From positions 8,245,394 to 8,309,393 of the forward strand of contig NZ_JAUSRB010000002.1 in NCBI RefSeq assembly GCF_030811595.1: DNA of 64,000 nt. The letters are read 5' to 3'. This DNA comes from Streptosporangium brasiliense. Its GTDB lineage: Bacteria; Actinomycetota; Actinomycetes; Streptosporangiales; Streptosporangiaceae. Each line of letters starts with the position of its first letter. The stretch's first letter is position 1. The position numbers and the translations under genes are program-made. Shown here one piece after another: positions 28,912 through 37,758 of the stretch. The notes below the pieces were generated by a model. The model saw only the letters and a program-made list of their open reading frames with translations, was not told the DNA's origin and did not search any database.

Positions 28912-29853
28912 TCAGTCCCTCGCCTTCTCGAATCGGGTGGCGTTGAGATAGAAGACGCTGAACGACAGCAGCAGCCCGAGCACGAAGACGCCGACCGCGC
29001 CCGCCTTCCCGTAGTCGCCGTTCTGCACCTGCTCGATGAGGTAGGTCGTGGCGATGTGCGTGCTCCCGGCCGGGCCACCGCCGGTCATCGAGTAGATGAG
29101 ATCGGGGAAGTTGAGGATCCAGATGATCCGCAGCAGCACGATGAGCACCAGGGTGGTCCGGATCGCCGGCAGCGTCACGTGCACGAACTGCTTGACCCGG
29201 GAGGCTCCGTCGACGTCCGCCGCCTCGTACAGTTCCCGTGGCACGGACTGAAGGGCCGCGATGATCATGATGGCGAAGAACGTCACGCCGTACCAGACGT
29301 TGGCGACGATGATCGAGGTCATCGCCCACCCCGGTGAGGAGAGGAAGCCGATCGGCTCGTCGACCAGGCCGGCCTTGATCAGCAGGTCGTTGACGACGCC
29401 GAACTCGCCGTTGAACATCCAGCGCCACAGCAGCCCGATGAGGAAGCCCGACATGGCCCAGGGGAAGAACACCCACGCCTGGTAGAGCCCGCGACCGCGG
29501 AAGTGCCGCCGCAGCAGCAGGGCCAGGCCGAAGCCGAGCACGAACTGGAACGTCAGGGACGCGAACACCCAGATCCCGGTGTTGCCGAGCGCGGTCCAGA
29601 ACCGGTCGTCGGCGAGGACCGCGCGGAAGTTCTCCAGCCCGGCGAACGGCGTGGCCGTCAGGTCGAACAGGTTGTAGCGCTGGAACGCGATCACACCGCC
29701 CCGGATCATGGGGTAGTACGTGAACACGGCGACGAACACGACCCCGGGCAGCAGACAGAGCGCGATGAACCGGGCTCGCCGCCCGTCGAAGGCCGGCCGG
29801 GCCGCGCGGGCGGCGGACCGCCCGCGCGAGCCGATCTCCCTGACCGCTGTCAC
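28912..29853 (-). CDS. Carbohydrate ABC transporter permease, MalF-type
   Basis: The 313-residue protein has a long cytoplasmic N-terminus, a first membrane segment FIALCLLPGVVFVAVFTYYP and the EAA loop ELYEAADVDGASRVKQFVHVTLP. GTG 29853 overlaps the solute-binding protein stop (GTGA). With the MalG-type partner it forms the membrane pore of a CUT1 importer. Confidence 0.9.
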   Translation of the reverse strand: MTAVREIGSRGRSAARAARPAFDGRRARFIALCLLPGVVFVAVFTYYPMIRGGVIAFQRYNLFDLTATPFAGLENFRAVLADDRFWTALGNTGIWVFASLTFQFVLGFGLALLLRRHFRGRGLYQAWVFFPWAMSGFLIGLLWRWMFNGEFGVVNDLLIKAGLVDEPIGFLSSPGWAMTSIIVANVWYGVTFFAIMIIAALQSVPRELYEAADVDGASRVKQFVHVTLPAIRTTLVLIVLLRIIWILNFPDLIYSMTGGGPAGSTHIATTYLIEQVQNGDYGKAGAVGVFVLGLLLSFSVFYLNATRFEKARD

Positions 29854-31139
29854 GACGTCTTCTTCTTCGCCTGATCGGTCCAGAACGCGTCCCAGGCGCT
29901 CAGTACGTCCGCGACCGTCCTGTCACCGGTCAGCAGGGACTGGATGTCCTTGTCGGCGGCCTGCTGCCACTCGCTCCACCCCGGGTAGTCGACCGGCCGA
30001 ACTGTGATCACCTGCTTGTCGTCCTGCTGGGCGTCCAGGTACGCCTTCCAGGCTCCCCCCGAGAACTGGGGGTCCTGCTGGGCGGCCGTGGCGATCGGGA
30101 TGAGCGAGTTGCCCTTGGCGAACTTCGTGCTCTGCGCGTCCGCGCTGAGGAACTCGACGAGTTTGACCGCCTCGGCCTTGTGCGTGCTGAAGGACGTCAC
30201 GCCCCAGCCGGCGTATCCGACGGGCTGCAGCGCGTACCCGCCAGGCCCCTTGGGGATCGGGACGGTGCTCCACCCGTCCTTCGCGATGCCGCTCTCCTCG
30301 ACCGTCTTGATCACTTCGGGGTCCTGGATGAGCATGCCGGTGACGTTGGCGGTGAAGCCCTGCACCATCTCCGGGAAGCTCCACGAGACCGAGTCGGCGG
30401 GGGAAGCCTCCTTGAACAGGCTCAGGAACAGGTTCATGGCCTGCGCGGCCTCCGGCGTGGACCAGATCGTCCTGCCGTCCTTCAGGAAGAACGACCTGCC
30501 CGGGTCCACCTTGTCGCCGTTGAACGCGCTGACGATCAGGACGGCGTAGTCGAAGCCGCCCTTGCCGCCTCGGAAGGAGTAGCCGTAGCGCCGCCTGCCC
30601 TTGTCGGTCAACTTCTTGGCGGTGTCGTAGACCTCCTGCCACGTGGTGGGCGGCTGCGCGACGCCGGCCTCGCGCAGCCAGTCCGACCGGTAGAAGAGCA
30701 CCTTCTCGTAGAAGCCGTAGGGGATGAGGTACGGCTTGCCGCCCACCTCGACCGCCTTCTTCCTGGCGAGTTCGGTCAGCCCGCTCCAGCCGGGCCAGCT
30801 CTGCACCGGGATCTCGGCCAGCCAGCCGTTGTTGGAGAACGACTTGGCGGTGTGGTCGCGGACCTCCAGCACGTCGAGGTCCTTCTTGGTCTGCAGCACC
30901 TGGGTGATCTTCCGGTCGGCGTTCTCCAGGGGCGGCGAGACCAGCTCGACCTTGATCCCCGGGTTCTGCCGCTCGAAGTCGGAGAGCAGTTGTCTGATCA
31001 GCTTGGTGCGGTCCGGGCTGGTGAGGCTCTCGATCATGCGCAGCCGGACCGTGCCGGCGTCGTTGTCGGAACCGCAGCCGACCGGTGTCATGGTCAGCAC
31101 ACCGACCAGCGGGATGGCGAGCCTGTGGAGTCTTCTCAT
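29850..31139 (-). CDS. Sugar-binding lipoprotein of an ABC importer
   Basis: The 429-residue protein has a signal peptide ending in the lipobox PVGC and the fold of family 1 extracellular solute-binding proteins (LLSDFERQNPGIKVELVSPP; a GYAGWGVTSFSTHKAEAVKL hinge region). It captures the sugar outside the membrane. It is the first gene of a three-gene operon, and a perfect LacI-type operator lies 23 bp upstream of its start, so expression is probably relieved by the imported sugar. The sugar cannot be read from sequence. Confidence 0.9.
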   Translation of the reverse strand: MRRLHRLAIPLVGVLTMTPVGCGSDNDAGTVRLRMIESLTSPDRTKLIRQLLSDFERQNPGIKVELVSPPLENADRKITQVLQTKKDLDVLEVRDHTAKSFSNNGWLAEIPVQSWPGWSGLTELARKKAVEVGGKPYLIPYGFYEKVLFYRSDWLREAGVAQPPTTWQEVYDTAKKLTDKGRRRYGYSFRGGKGGFDYAVLIVSAFNGDKVDPGRSFFLKDGRTIWSTPEAAQAMNLFLSLFKEASPADSVSWSFPEMVQGFTANVTGMLIQDPEVIKTVEESGIAKDGWSTVPIPKGPGGYALQPVGYAGWGVTSFSTHKAEAVKLVEFLSADAQSTKFAKGNSLIPIATAAQQDPQFSGGAWKAYLDAQQDDKQVITVRPVDYPGWSEWQQAADKDIQSLLTGDRTVADVLSAWDAFWTDQAKKKTS

Positions 31140-31161
31140 GGTCTCCCCAGAGATGGTCCGT

Positions 31162-31175
31162 TGACAGCGCTGTCA
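31162..31175. promoter_or_regulatory. LacI-family operator
   Basis: TGACAGCGCTGTCA is a perfect 14-bp palindrome with the central CG typical of LacI-family sites. It lies just upstream of the solute-binding protein gene and overlaps TTGACA, which could be its -35 box. The LacI-type gene at 32452 is the natural candidate repressor. Confidence 0.8.
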
Positions 31176-31220
31176 CAGCGCTGAATGACGGGGATGCTAC
31201 ATGGAACCGTCCGCGATCCG

Positions 31221-32390
31221 TCAAGATGCCTTCAGCGCCTCGGCGAGGTCGGCGATCAGCGTGTCGGCGTCCTCCAGCCCTACCGAGAGCCGGACCAGCC
31301 CCAGCGGAATGCCCATCGTGGCCCGCAGGGACTCCCGCACGGTGAGCGCGGGCGCGATGACCAGGCTCTCGAATCCGCCCCACGAGACGCCGACGCGGAA
31401 GCAGCGCAGGGCGTCCACGAAACGGGTCACCTCCGCGATCTCCTCGGTGTCCAGTTCGATGCTGAAGAGACCGGAGAAGCCGGTCATCTGCGCACGGGCG
31501 AGCTCGTGCCCTGGATGACCTGGCAGTCCAGGATGGTTGACCGCGCGGACCGCCGGGTGCTCGGCGAGGAACTCCGCCACCCGCAGGCCACGCTCCTGGT
31601 GCGCCGGCATGCGGACGGGCAGGGTGCGGAGCCCCTTGATCGCCTTCGCCGCCTCGTGCGCCGACAGGGCGGCGCCGTACAACTGGTATTCGGTCAGCGC
31701 GATCGGCCGGATCAGCCGCGTGGAGCCCACCACGACGCCACCGATCAGGTCACTGTGGCCGCCGATGTATTTCGACAGCGAGTGCACGACCAGGTCGACG
31801 CCCATGGTGAGCGGTTTCTGGAAGATCGGTGTCGCCCAGGTGTTGTCCATCACCGTGGTCAGACCCCGCTCGTGCGCCCACCCGGTGAAGGCGCGGAGGT
31901 CGATGATCCCGAAACGCATGTACGACGGCGACTCCAGGTACATCATTTTGGTCCGCGGATTGACAACGCTGTCAAGTACGTCAGGATTATCGGTGTGCAC
32001 CGTCGTATGCGACACCCCGAACTTCTCCAGGTAGCGGAGGAACTGGGTGGTCGGGCCGTAGATCGCTCCCACCACGATCACGTGGTCGCCCGCGGAGACC
32101 AGCGAGGAGATCGTCGCCGAGATGGCACCCATCCCCGACCCGAAACACTTGGCCCGCTCTCCCCGTTCGAGCGCGGCGAGTTTGCGCTGGAGCAGGTCCA
32201 CGGTGGGGTTCGTGCCGCGCGAGTAGACGTACTTCTCGTCCTCGTCCGCCAGGCTCTCCGACAGCGCCTGCACCGTGGGGAAGGTGAACAGGGAGTTCTC
32301 GAAGACCGGCGGGTTCACCGCGCCCAGCATCCAGGGCTCGTCCTCGCCGTACCGGCCGCAGATCCAGTCGTCGTTGATGTGTCCGTTCAT
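31221..32390 (-). CDS. Cys/Met-metabolism PLP enzyme (cystathionine gamma-synthase/lyase family)
   Basis: The 389-residue fold-I PLP enzyme has the cofactor lysine in SLSKYIGGHSDLIGG (K207) and the YSRGTNPTVDLLQRKLAALE, GSGMGAISATI and ESPSYM blocks of the family. Members carry out gamma- or beta-replacement and elimination on sulfur amino acids or O-acyl-homoserine. It is co-directional with the sugar importer and sits between it and the divergent LacI-type gene, an unusual partner for a CUT1 system. The imported compound may therefore be linked to a sulfur or amino-acid moiety, but this is conjecture. No strong ribosome binding site precedes ATG 32390. Confidence 0.85.
   Translation of the reverse strand: MNGHINDDWICGRYGEDEPWMLGAVNPPVFENSLFTFPTVQALSESLADEDEKYVYSRGTNPTVDLLQRKLAALERGERAKCFGSGMGAISATISSLVSAGDHVIVVGAIYGPTTQFLRYLEKFGVSHTTVHTDNPDVLDSVVNPRTKMMYLESPSYMRFGIIDLRAFTGWAHERGLTTVMDNTWATPIFQKPLTMGVDLVVHSLSKYIGGHSDLIGGVVVGSTRLIRPIALTEYQLYGAALSAHEAAKAIKGLRTLPVRMPAHQERGLRVAEFLAEHPAVRAVNHPGLPGHPGHELARAQMTGFSGLFSIELDTEEIAEVTRFVDALRCFRVGVSWGGFESLVIAPALTVRESLRATMGIPLGLVRLSVGLEDADTLIADLAEALKAS
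31960..31975. promoter_or_regulatory. Second LacI-like operator inside the PLP enzyme gene
   Basis: TTGACAACGCTGTCAA matches the LacI-type half-sites of the operator at 31162-31175 (TTGACA...TGTCA). It lies in coding sequence about 800 bp away, a distance that would permit repression by looping. It may also be a chance match to codons. Confidence 0.5.
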
Positions 32391-32451
32391 GACTGCGCAA
32401 GGTACAACATGATCCGGGGAGCCCGCTCGGGCGATTCAGGAGAGGACGGGG

Positions 32452-33465
32452 ATGAGTCGCCGAAGAACCACCATGGCTGACGTCGCCCAGCACGCGGGGG
32501 TCAGCCTCAAGACGGTCTCCCGGGTGGTGAATCAGGAACCTCACGTACGGCAGGACCTGGTGCGACGCGTCCAGGACGCGATCACCGCGCTGGGCTTCCG
32601 GCGCAACGAGGCCGCCAGCCGACTGGCACGCGGCGATTCGGTCCTCACCCTGGGCCTGGTGATCGAGAACATCTCCAACGAGTTCTACTCACGCCTGGCC
32701 AAGGCCATCGAGACGGCCGCCTCGGCCCACGAGGCCCTGGTGGTGTTCGGCAGCTACGAAGAGCGGGCCGACCGCGAGGTCATGCTCATCAACACGATGT
32801 ACGGCAGGGGCGTCGACGCCATGGTCATCGTCCCCACCGCCGGGGATCACACCTGGCTGGCCGAATATCTCGCGAGCGGGCTCACCGCGGTGTTCGTCGA
32901 CCGCGTGCCCGAGGGACTGCCCGACACGGACGCCGTGCTGCTCGACGCCGAGGCGGGTGGCCTGCTCGCCACCCGGCATCTGCTCGCCTACGGTCACCGG
33001 CGGATCGCCCTCATCTCGGACAACGACCCGTTGAGCTCGGTGCGCGCCCGGGCCGAGGGACACCGTACGGCACTGCGCGCCGCCGGAGTCGCCGTTGATC
33101 CGGCGCTGTGCCTGACCGGCGTGTTCGACCCCTGGCAGGTGGAGCAGGAGGTGCTGCGGCTGCTCGCGCTGCCCGACCCGCCGACCGCTTTCTTCATGAC
33201 CAACAACAGGGCCGCGATCGGGCTCATACAGGCCCTGCGCAACCACCCGGGGCCGCTCCCGGCCTTCGTCGGATTCGACGACTTCGAGATGGCGGGGGTG
33301 TTCACGCCCGGAGTCACCGTGGTGCGCTACGACATCACCCGCCTCGGCAGCATGGCGGTGGAGCTGCTGCTCGCCCGGGTGCGGGATCCGGGCCGCCCCC
33401 CGCAGCGGGTGACCGTCCCGGTGGAGCTCGTCGTCCGAGGCTCGGGAGAGCTGCCACCGCCGTGA
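32452..33465 (+). CDS. LacI-family transcriptional regulator
   Basis: The 337-residue repressor has the N-terminal HTH (MADVAQHAGVSLKTVSRVVN) and hinge helix (NEAASRLARG), followed by a periplasmic-binding-protein-like sensor domain. AGGAGAGG precedes ATG 32452 at normal spacing. It is divergent from the PLP enzyme and importer genes and most likely controls them through the palindromes at 31162-31175 and perhaps 31960-31975, with a sugar as inducer. Confidence 0.9.
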   Translation: MSRRRTTMADVAQHAGVSLKTVSRVVNQEPHVRQDLVRRVQDAITALGFRRNEAASRLARGDSVLTLGLVIENISNEFYSRLAKAIETAASAHEALVVFGSYEERADREVMLINTMYGRGVDAMVIVPTAGDHTWLAEYLASGLTAVFVDRVPEGLPDTDAVLLDAEAGGLLATRHLLAYGHRRIALISDNDPLSSVRARAEGHRTALRAAGVAVDPALCLTGVFDPWQVEQEVLRLLALPDPPTAFFMTNNRAAIGLIQALRNHPGPLPAFVGFDDFEMAGVFTPGVTVVRYDITRLGSMAVELLLARVRDPGRPPQRVTVPVELVVRGSGELPPP

Positions 33466-33594
33466 GAGACGCTTGATGGCCGGCCGGCCCGCAACCGTCA
33501 TCTCCCTCGTCGAGGACTACGTTCGGTAACGCCTGCAGGCACCACGGCAATGATCTGGCGACCGCTCTCCGGACGAGTCACGCTCTGAGGGTCC

Positions 33595-33613
33595 GAATCC
33601 CGAACAGGCCCTA
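33595..33613 (-). repeat. Right member of a 19-bp inverted repeat pair
   Basis: Read on the minus strand this is TAGGGCCTGTTCGGGATTC, 17 of 19 identical to 27858-27876. Its end coincides exactly with the TAG stop of the phosphonate permease gene. The 129 bp between the LacI gene and this repeat contain no gene. Confidence 0.55.
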
Positions 33614-34429
33614 CTGGGCGCCGATCCGGCGGCGCACATAGGCCGAGAGCTGGTCGACCGCGACGACGAGCACCATCACCACCATGAGGTGGGTGGCCAT
33701 CTCGTCGAACCGGAAGAGCTTGATCGACTGGTTGACGAGGAAACCGATGCCGCCGGCGCCGACGAGGCCGAGCACCAGGGACGAGCGCACGTTGACGTCG
33801 AACCGGTAGAGCAGCAGGCCCACGAACTGCGGCACCACCGCCGGGAGCACGGCGTGCAGGGCCACCTGGAGCCCGGAGGCGCCGTTGGTGCGCAGGGCGT
33901 CACGCGGACCGAGGTCGATCTCCTCCATCGCCTCCGCCCACAGCTTGCCCATCACCCCCGTGTTGTGGAAGATCAGCGCGAGCACGCCGGCGAACGGGCC
34001 CAGCCCCACGGCGGTGACGAACACCAGCGCGAAGACGACGTCGGGCACCGCCCGCAGGAACGACAGGACCGACCGTCCGACCTGGTAGGCCCACCGGTTC
34101 GGCGTCGTCGTCCGCGCCGAGAGAAGCGCGAGCCCGAGTGCGAAGGGCACGGACAGCGTGGTGCCGAGCAGTCCGATGTAGAGCGTGACGAGCGCGGCGT
34201 GGATGCCGGGAGAGAGCACCCGCGACCACGACAGGTCCGGCGGCAGGGCCTGGCCGAGGAAGTCGGCCATTCCCCGCCAGCCCTCCACGAGCGCCGCCGG
34301 GGAGAACTCGGTGCCCTGCCAGGCGAGGACGTGCGCGGCCACCAGGACCGTGATGACGACGCCGATCGTCGGCGAGGGCCGGCGTCGCCGTGGCGGGACG
34401 AGCGGTCCACTCGGTGTGAGGACGTCCAT
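33611..34429 (-). CDS. phnE: Phosphonate ABC transporter permease PhnE
   Basis: The 272-residue permease has a PhnE-type core (GIHAALVTLYIGLLGTTLSV; FLRAVPDVVFALVFVTAVGLG; EAMEEIDLGPRDALRTNGAS as the ATPase-contacting loop). Together with PhnC and PhnD it imports phosphonates or phosphite. It is the last gene of the four-gene minus-strand operon and ends on the 19-bp repeat. Confidence 0.9.
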   Translation of the reverse strand: MDVLTPSGPLVPPRRRRPSPTIGVVITVLVAAHVLAWQGTEFSPAALVEGWRGMADFLGQALPPDLSWSRVLSPGIHAALVTLYIGLLGTTLSVPFALGLALLSARTTTPNRWAYQVGRSVLSFLRAVPDVVFALVFVTAVGLGPFAGVLALIFHNTGVMGKLWAEAMEEIDLGPRDALRTNGASGLQVALHAVLPAVVPQFVGLLLYRFDVNVRSSLVLGLVGAGGIGFLVNQSIKLFRFDEMATHLMVVMVLVVAVDQLSAYVRRRIGAQ

Positions 34430-34431
34430 GC

Positions 34432-35355
34432 TCAGCGGTACTCCTGCTCGGCGGTACGGCGGTCGGGGGCGTAGAGGGCCTCCAGATCCGCTTCGGTGAG
34501 GGCCCCGGCGGGGGCGTCGACGGCGACCCGCCCGCCCAGCAGACCGACGACGCGGTCGGCGTGCCGGCGGGCGAGGAGGGGCTGGTGGAGCACGGCGGCG
34601 ACGGCGAGGCCCTGGTCACGGGCGAGTTCGGCCAGCAGGCCGACCACCTGTTCGGCGGCCGCCGGATCGAGGGCGGACACCGGCTCGTCCGCCAGGACGA
34701 TGCTCGCCCGCTGGCACAGGGCGCGGGCGATCGCGACCCGTTGCTGCTGCCCGCCGGACAGGCGCCCGGCGGGTTCGGCCGCGCGGTCGGCCAGGCCGAC
34801 CCGGTCCAGACAGGCCATGGCCTCCTCCCGGAGCTCGCGGGGGAACAGCAGCGGCGTGAGCGAGTGCCGCAGCGGCAGCCGTCCGAGCGCCCCGGCGCAG
34901 ACGTTGTCGAGCACGCTGCGGCGGCGGACGAGATGAACCTGCTGGAAGACCATGGCCGTCCGCCGGCGCAGCCGTACCGACTCGGCGTCCCGCGCCGCGC
35001 CGACCTCGCGGCCGTGGATGTGGATCGTGCCGCCGTCGGGCGTCTCCAGCCCGACGACGCAGCGCAGCGCGGTGGACTTGCCGCAGCCGTTGGCGCCGAG
35101 CAGTGCCAGGAACTCCCCGGACCGGAGCCGCAGATCCAGCGCGTCCAGCACCGTCCTGCCGGAGAAGGACTTGCGCAGTCCCCGGACCGCGAGCGCGACG
35201 CCCGGGTCCGCCGCCCCCTCCACGGGGGAGGCGGAGGGGGCGGCGGGAAGGTCGGCGACCCCGCTCCTGGAGGGGAGCGCGGGAGGACCACTCCCGCCCG
35301 GTGCCGTCCGGCCGGCGGGCGGCGGCACCTGCCGGACCTCCTCGGTGGGCATCAT
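34432..35355 (-). CDS. phnC: Phosphonate ABC transporter ATP-binding protein PhnC
   Basis: Walker A GANGCGKST, the Q-loop region VFQQVHLV, the signature LSGGQQQRVAIARAL and Walker B VLADEP are present. The N-terminus has about 50 extra, low-complexity residues before the ABC domain (ALAVRGLRKSF), so a start internal to the annotated ATG 35355 is possible. It lies 2 bp before phnE and 2 bp after phnD. Confidence 0.9.
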   Translation of the reverse strand: MMPTEEVRQVPPPAGRTAPGGSGPPALPSRSGVADLPAAPSASPVEGAADPGVALAVRGLRKSFSGRTVLDALDLRLRSGEFLALLGANGCGKSTALRCVVGLETPDGGTIHIHGREVGAARDAESVRLRRRTAMVFQQVHLVRRRSVLDNVCAGALGRLPLRHSLTPLLFPRELREEAMACLDRVGLADRAAEPAGRLSGGQQQRVAIARALCQRASIVLADEPVSALDPAAAEQVVGLLAELARDQGLAVAAVLHQPLLARRHADRVVGLLGGRVAVDAPAGALTEADLEALYAPDRRTAEQEYR

Positions 35356-35357
35356 CG

Positions 35358-36287
35358 TCAGGCGTCCTTCTCGGTCAGGTTGAGCGTGGCGGCGAGATCG
35401 AACAGCGGCTTGTAGGTCTCCGTGGTCACGGCGACCAACGGACCGGGCGGATCGACGTCGAGGAAGGCGCCGACCTTGGCGACGTCGGCGGCGTCCAGTT
35501 CGAGCAGCGCCTTGGCGACCGCCTCGCGGAACCGCTGGTCGAGCTTGCCGTGCACGGTGATCGGGTCGTTCGGGACCGGCTCGGAGCTCCAGATCCGGCG
35601 GTACTTCGACGGGTCGAAGGTACCGGCGGCCTGCGCGGTCGCGAGCTGCTGACTGTTGATCTCAGCCGCGTCCGCCTTGCCGTTGACCAGGGCGAGCAGC
35701 GCCTCGGGGTGCCCGCCCGCGTAATTGATCCGCACGCTGGACTCGGCGAGGCCCGCGGACTTGAGCGCATACCGGGGCAGGGCGTCGCCGGAGGTCGAGC
35801 CGGGGCTGGACAGGGCGAGGGACTTGCCGGCGAGGTCCTTGACCGAGGTGATCGGCGACTCCGCCGGCACCCAGATGCCGCCGGTGTAGGTGGTCAGAGC
35901 GCCCTTCGCGTCGGCGAACGAGGCGACGGCCCGCGCGTCGGCCATCCGGCTGGCGAACACGTAGCCGAGCGGCCCGAACTGGGCCAGCTCCAGCTGGCCG
36001 TTGCGCATCGCCAGCACCTCGGCCGAGTAGTCCTCGACGACCTTCAGCTCCACCGGGCAGCCGAGCTTGCGCTGCAACGCGGCGGCGAGGACCTCGTAGG
36101 CGGGCTTGAGCTTGGCCGGGTCCTCATAGGGCTCGATGCCGAAACGGACCCTGCCGCCGGGACAGGTCACACCGGCGGTGCCGGACGCTCCGGCGGTGCC
36201 GGACGCTCCGGTGCCGCCACAGCCGGAGAGGAGGGGGAGCAGGGCCGAGGCCGCCGCCACGGCGGCCAGGAGACGTCGTGTACGCAT
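35358..36287 (-). CDS. phnD: Phosphonate-binding lipoprotein PhnD
   Basis: The 309-residue protein starts at ATG 36287 with a signal peptide and lipobox LLSGC. The binding fold is recognisable by RFGIEPYEDPAKLKPAYEVL, GPLGYVFASR, LALSSPGSTSGDALPRYALK and the late SEPVPNDPITV segment, all usual in PhnD/PtxB-type proteins. A nine-residue duplication (GASGTAGAS) follows the lipid cysteine as a linker. It supplies ligand to PhnC/PhnE. Confidence 0.9.
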   Translation of the reverse strand: MRTRRLLAAVAAASALLPLLSGCGGTGASGTAGASGTAGVTCPGGRVRFGIEPYEDPAKLKPAYEVLAAALQRKLGCPVELKVVEDYSAEVLAMRNGQLELAQFGPLGYVFASRMADARAVASFADAKGALTTYTGGIWVPAESPITSVKDLAGKSLALSSPGSTSGDALPRYALKSAGLAESSVRINYAGGHPEALLALVNGKADAAEINSQQLATAQAAGTFDPSKYRRIWSSEPVPNDPITVHGKLDQRFREAVAKALLELDAADVAKVGAFLDVDPPGPLVAVTTETYKPLFDLAATLNLTEKDA

Positions 36288-36469
36288 GGGTTCTCTCTTC
36301 CTAGAGGGTCGGTCGTTCACCGGCGGAGACGGTGCGATCGGTCCCGCGCACGTCCGGCGGGCCGCGATTGACGGGCCGGGGGCGGGAACAGCCGGGGGCG
36401 GGAACAGGGGCGGGGGGCGGGGAACAGGGGCAGGGACGGTGAGCGGGGGGCCGCGGTCGCGGGCCGGGG
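36288..36469. other. G-rich spacer within the phosphonate operon
   Basis: The 182-bp gap contains four or more copies of a GGGGCGGGAACAG-like unit (about 36375-36440). On the plus strand the runs of G could fold as quadruplexes; on the transcript (minus) strand they are C-rich. No gene is seen. Confidence 0.5.
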
Positions 36470-37603
36470 TCAGCCCAGCAGGTCGTCGAGGACCTCCGGG
36501 GCCAGACCGAGCGCGGTGGTCATCCCGATGCCGGAGGTGACGGAGACCACCCGGACGCCGGACATGGGCGTGGCGACCAGGAACGGCCGCGCGGCCGAGG
36601 CGTACACGCCGCGCCAGCGCTCGCGCACCGTGAGGCGGTCGACACCGAGCAGGCGTCCCGTCTCGGCCAGGACGTGCCGGTCGAGTTCGTCGGCGTTGAA
36701 CGGTTCGAGGGTGGTGGCGTAGGCGTGGGTGTCGCCGATGACGAGATCGCCGTCCGGGCGCTGGGTGAACATCAGGTTCAGCCCGGCGGCGAGCAGGGCC
36801 GGGTGGTCCGCCTCCAGCCGCGCGCGGAGCGCCGGCAGGGTGGGGCAGGCGGCGAAGCCGTCGTAGCGCAGGAGCGAGAAGCCGCTGAGCACCGCGGGGT
36901 CCACCGCTCGGCCGTGCGGGTCGTGAACGCGCAGCATGTGCAGGGCGCAGCGGCGCACCGCGGCCTGTTCCGCCAGCTCCGGGAAGTGGCGGTCCACATC
37001 GTGCCCCACCGCCACCACCACCCGCCCGGCCCGGATCCGCCCCCGGCTGGTGCCCACCAGGTCCGGCTCGACGGTGTGCACCGTGGTGCCCCAGTGGAAC
37101 CGAACACCCTGGGCGGCCAGCCAGCCGGCGATCGCGTGCGCGGCCTCCCGCGGGTCGACGCGCACGTCCATCGGCAGCCAGGCGCCACCGGTCACGCCCG
37201 GACCGGTGGGCACCCTGTCGGCCACCTCGGCCGGGTCGAGCAGCACCACCTGGTCGCCGCGGGCGGCGTGGAACTCCTCCAGGACCGTGTACTCGTCCTC
37301 GGCCCGCGCGACGACGACGGTGCCGCCGTCGCGGAGCCAGAACCCGGCCTCCCTGGCCAGGCGCAGCCAGGTGGTCCGGGCGGTCGTCGCGTACCGGAGG
37401 GCGTCGCCGTCCTGGACTGTGAAACAGCCGTGCCCGAAGTTGCGCACCGAGGCGCCGGTGGCCCGCTCGTCGCGTTCGACGACGGTGACGGACAAGCCGC
37501 GGCGTACCGCGTCCACGGCGTGCGCGAGACCCACGATGCCCGCGCCGACGATGACGAGGTCGGCGGAGTCGAGTGGCTGGTTCCGCAGCAGATAACTTGT
37601 CAT
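36470..37603 (-). CDS. FAD-dependent oxidoreductase of phosphonate catabolism (DAO family, TIGR03364-like)
   Basis: The 377-residue protein has the N-terminal dinucleotide fold LVIVGAGIVGLAHAVDAVRRG and ERDERATGASVRNFG, and the C-terminal GVYASAARPFLVATPMSGVRVVS ... GIGMTTALGLAPEVLDDLL of glycine/D-amino-acid oxidase relatives. This subgroup is found beside phosphonatase-like HAD enzymes. Related flavoenzymes oxidise the amino group of (N-alkyl-)2-aminoethylphosphonate to phosphonoacetaldehyde. As the first gene of the operon with phnDCE, it has a palindromic operator over its start codon. Confidence 0.85.
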   Translation of the reverse strand: MTSYLLRNQPLDSADLVIVGAGIVGLAHAVDAVRRGLSVTVVERDERATGASVRNFGHGCFTVQDGDALRYATTARTTWLRLAREAGFWLRDGGTVVVARAEDEYTVLEEFHAARGDQVVLLDPAEVADRVPTGPGVTGGAWLPMDVRVDPREAAHAIAGWLAAQGVRFHWGTTVHTVEPDLVGTSRGRIRAGRVVVAVGHDVDRHFPELAEQAAVRRCALHMLRVHDPHGRAVDPAVLSGFSLLRYDGFAACPTLPALRARLEADHPALLAAGLNLMFTQRPDGDLVIGDTHAYATTLEPFNADELDRHVLAETGRLLGVDRLTVRERWRGVYASAARPFLVATPMSGVRVVSVTSGIGMTTALGLAPEVLDDLLG

Positions 37604-37610
37604 GACAAGT
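37595..37610. promoter_or_regulatory. GntR/HutC-type operator over the start of the phosphonate operon
   Basis: ACTTGTCATGACAAGT is a perfect 16-bp palindrome that contains the start codon of the FAD oxidoreductase. Its shape matches HutC-subfamily sites (for example the DasR-type ACTGGTCTAGACCAGT). Binding here would block initiation. A half-site-like TTGTCAAGT occurs at about 37748-37756, next to the start of the divergent GntR gene, which could give autoregulation. Confidence 0.8.
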
Positions 37611-37758
37611 AAGATGCTCAGCGTCGCGGCTCGCCGTCAAGAGCGGCGGAAGACACGTCACCCGCTGTTCGCCTGGACTTCATTTCAGCAGCTCCAAGCG
37701 CTTTTTCTCGACACTGACGCTTCCGGCCCTCGCTCGCGCTCCTGTATTGTCAAGTCGC

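Noticed and set aside
36288..37661. Single giant minus-strand protein reading through phnD
   Set aside because: The extension is an Arg/Pro-rich shadow of the FAD oxidoreductase gene; PhnD begins with its own signal peptide and lipobox at 36287.
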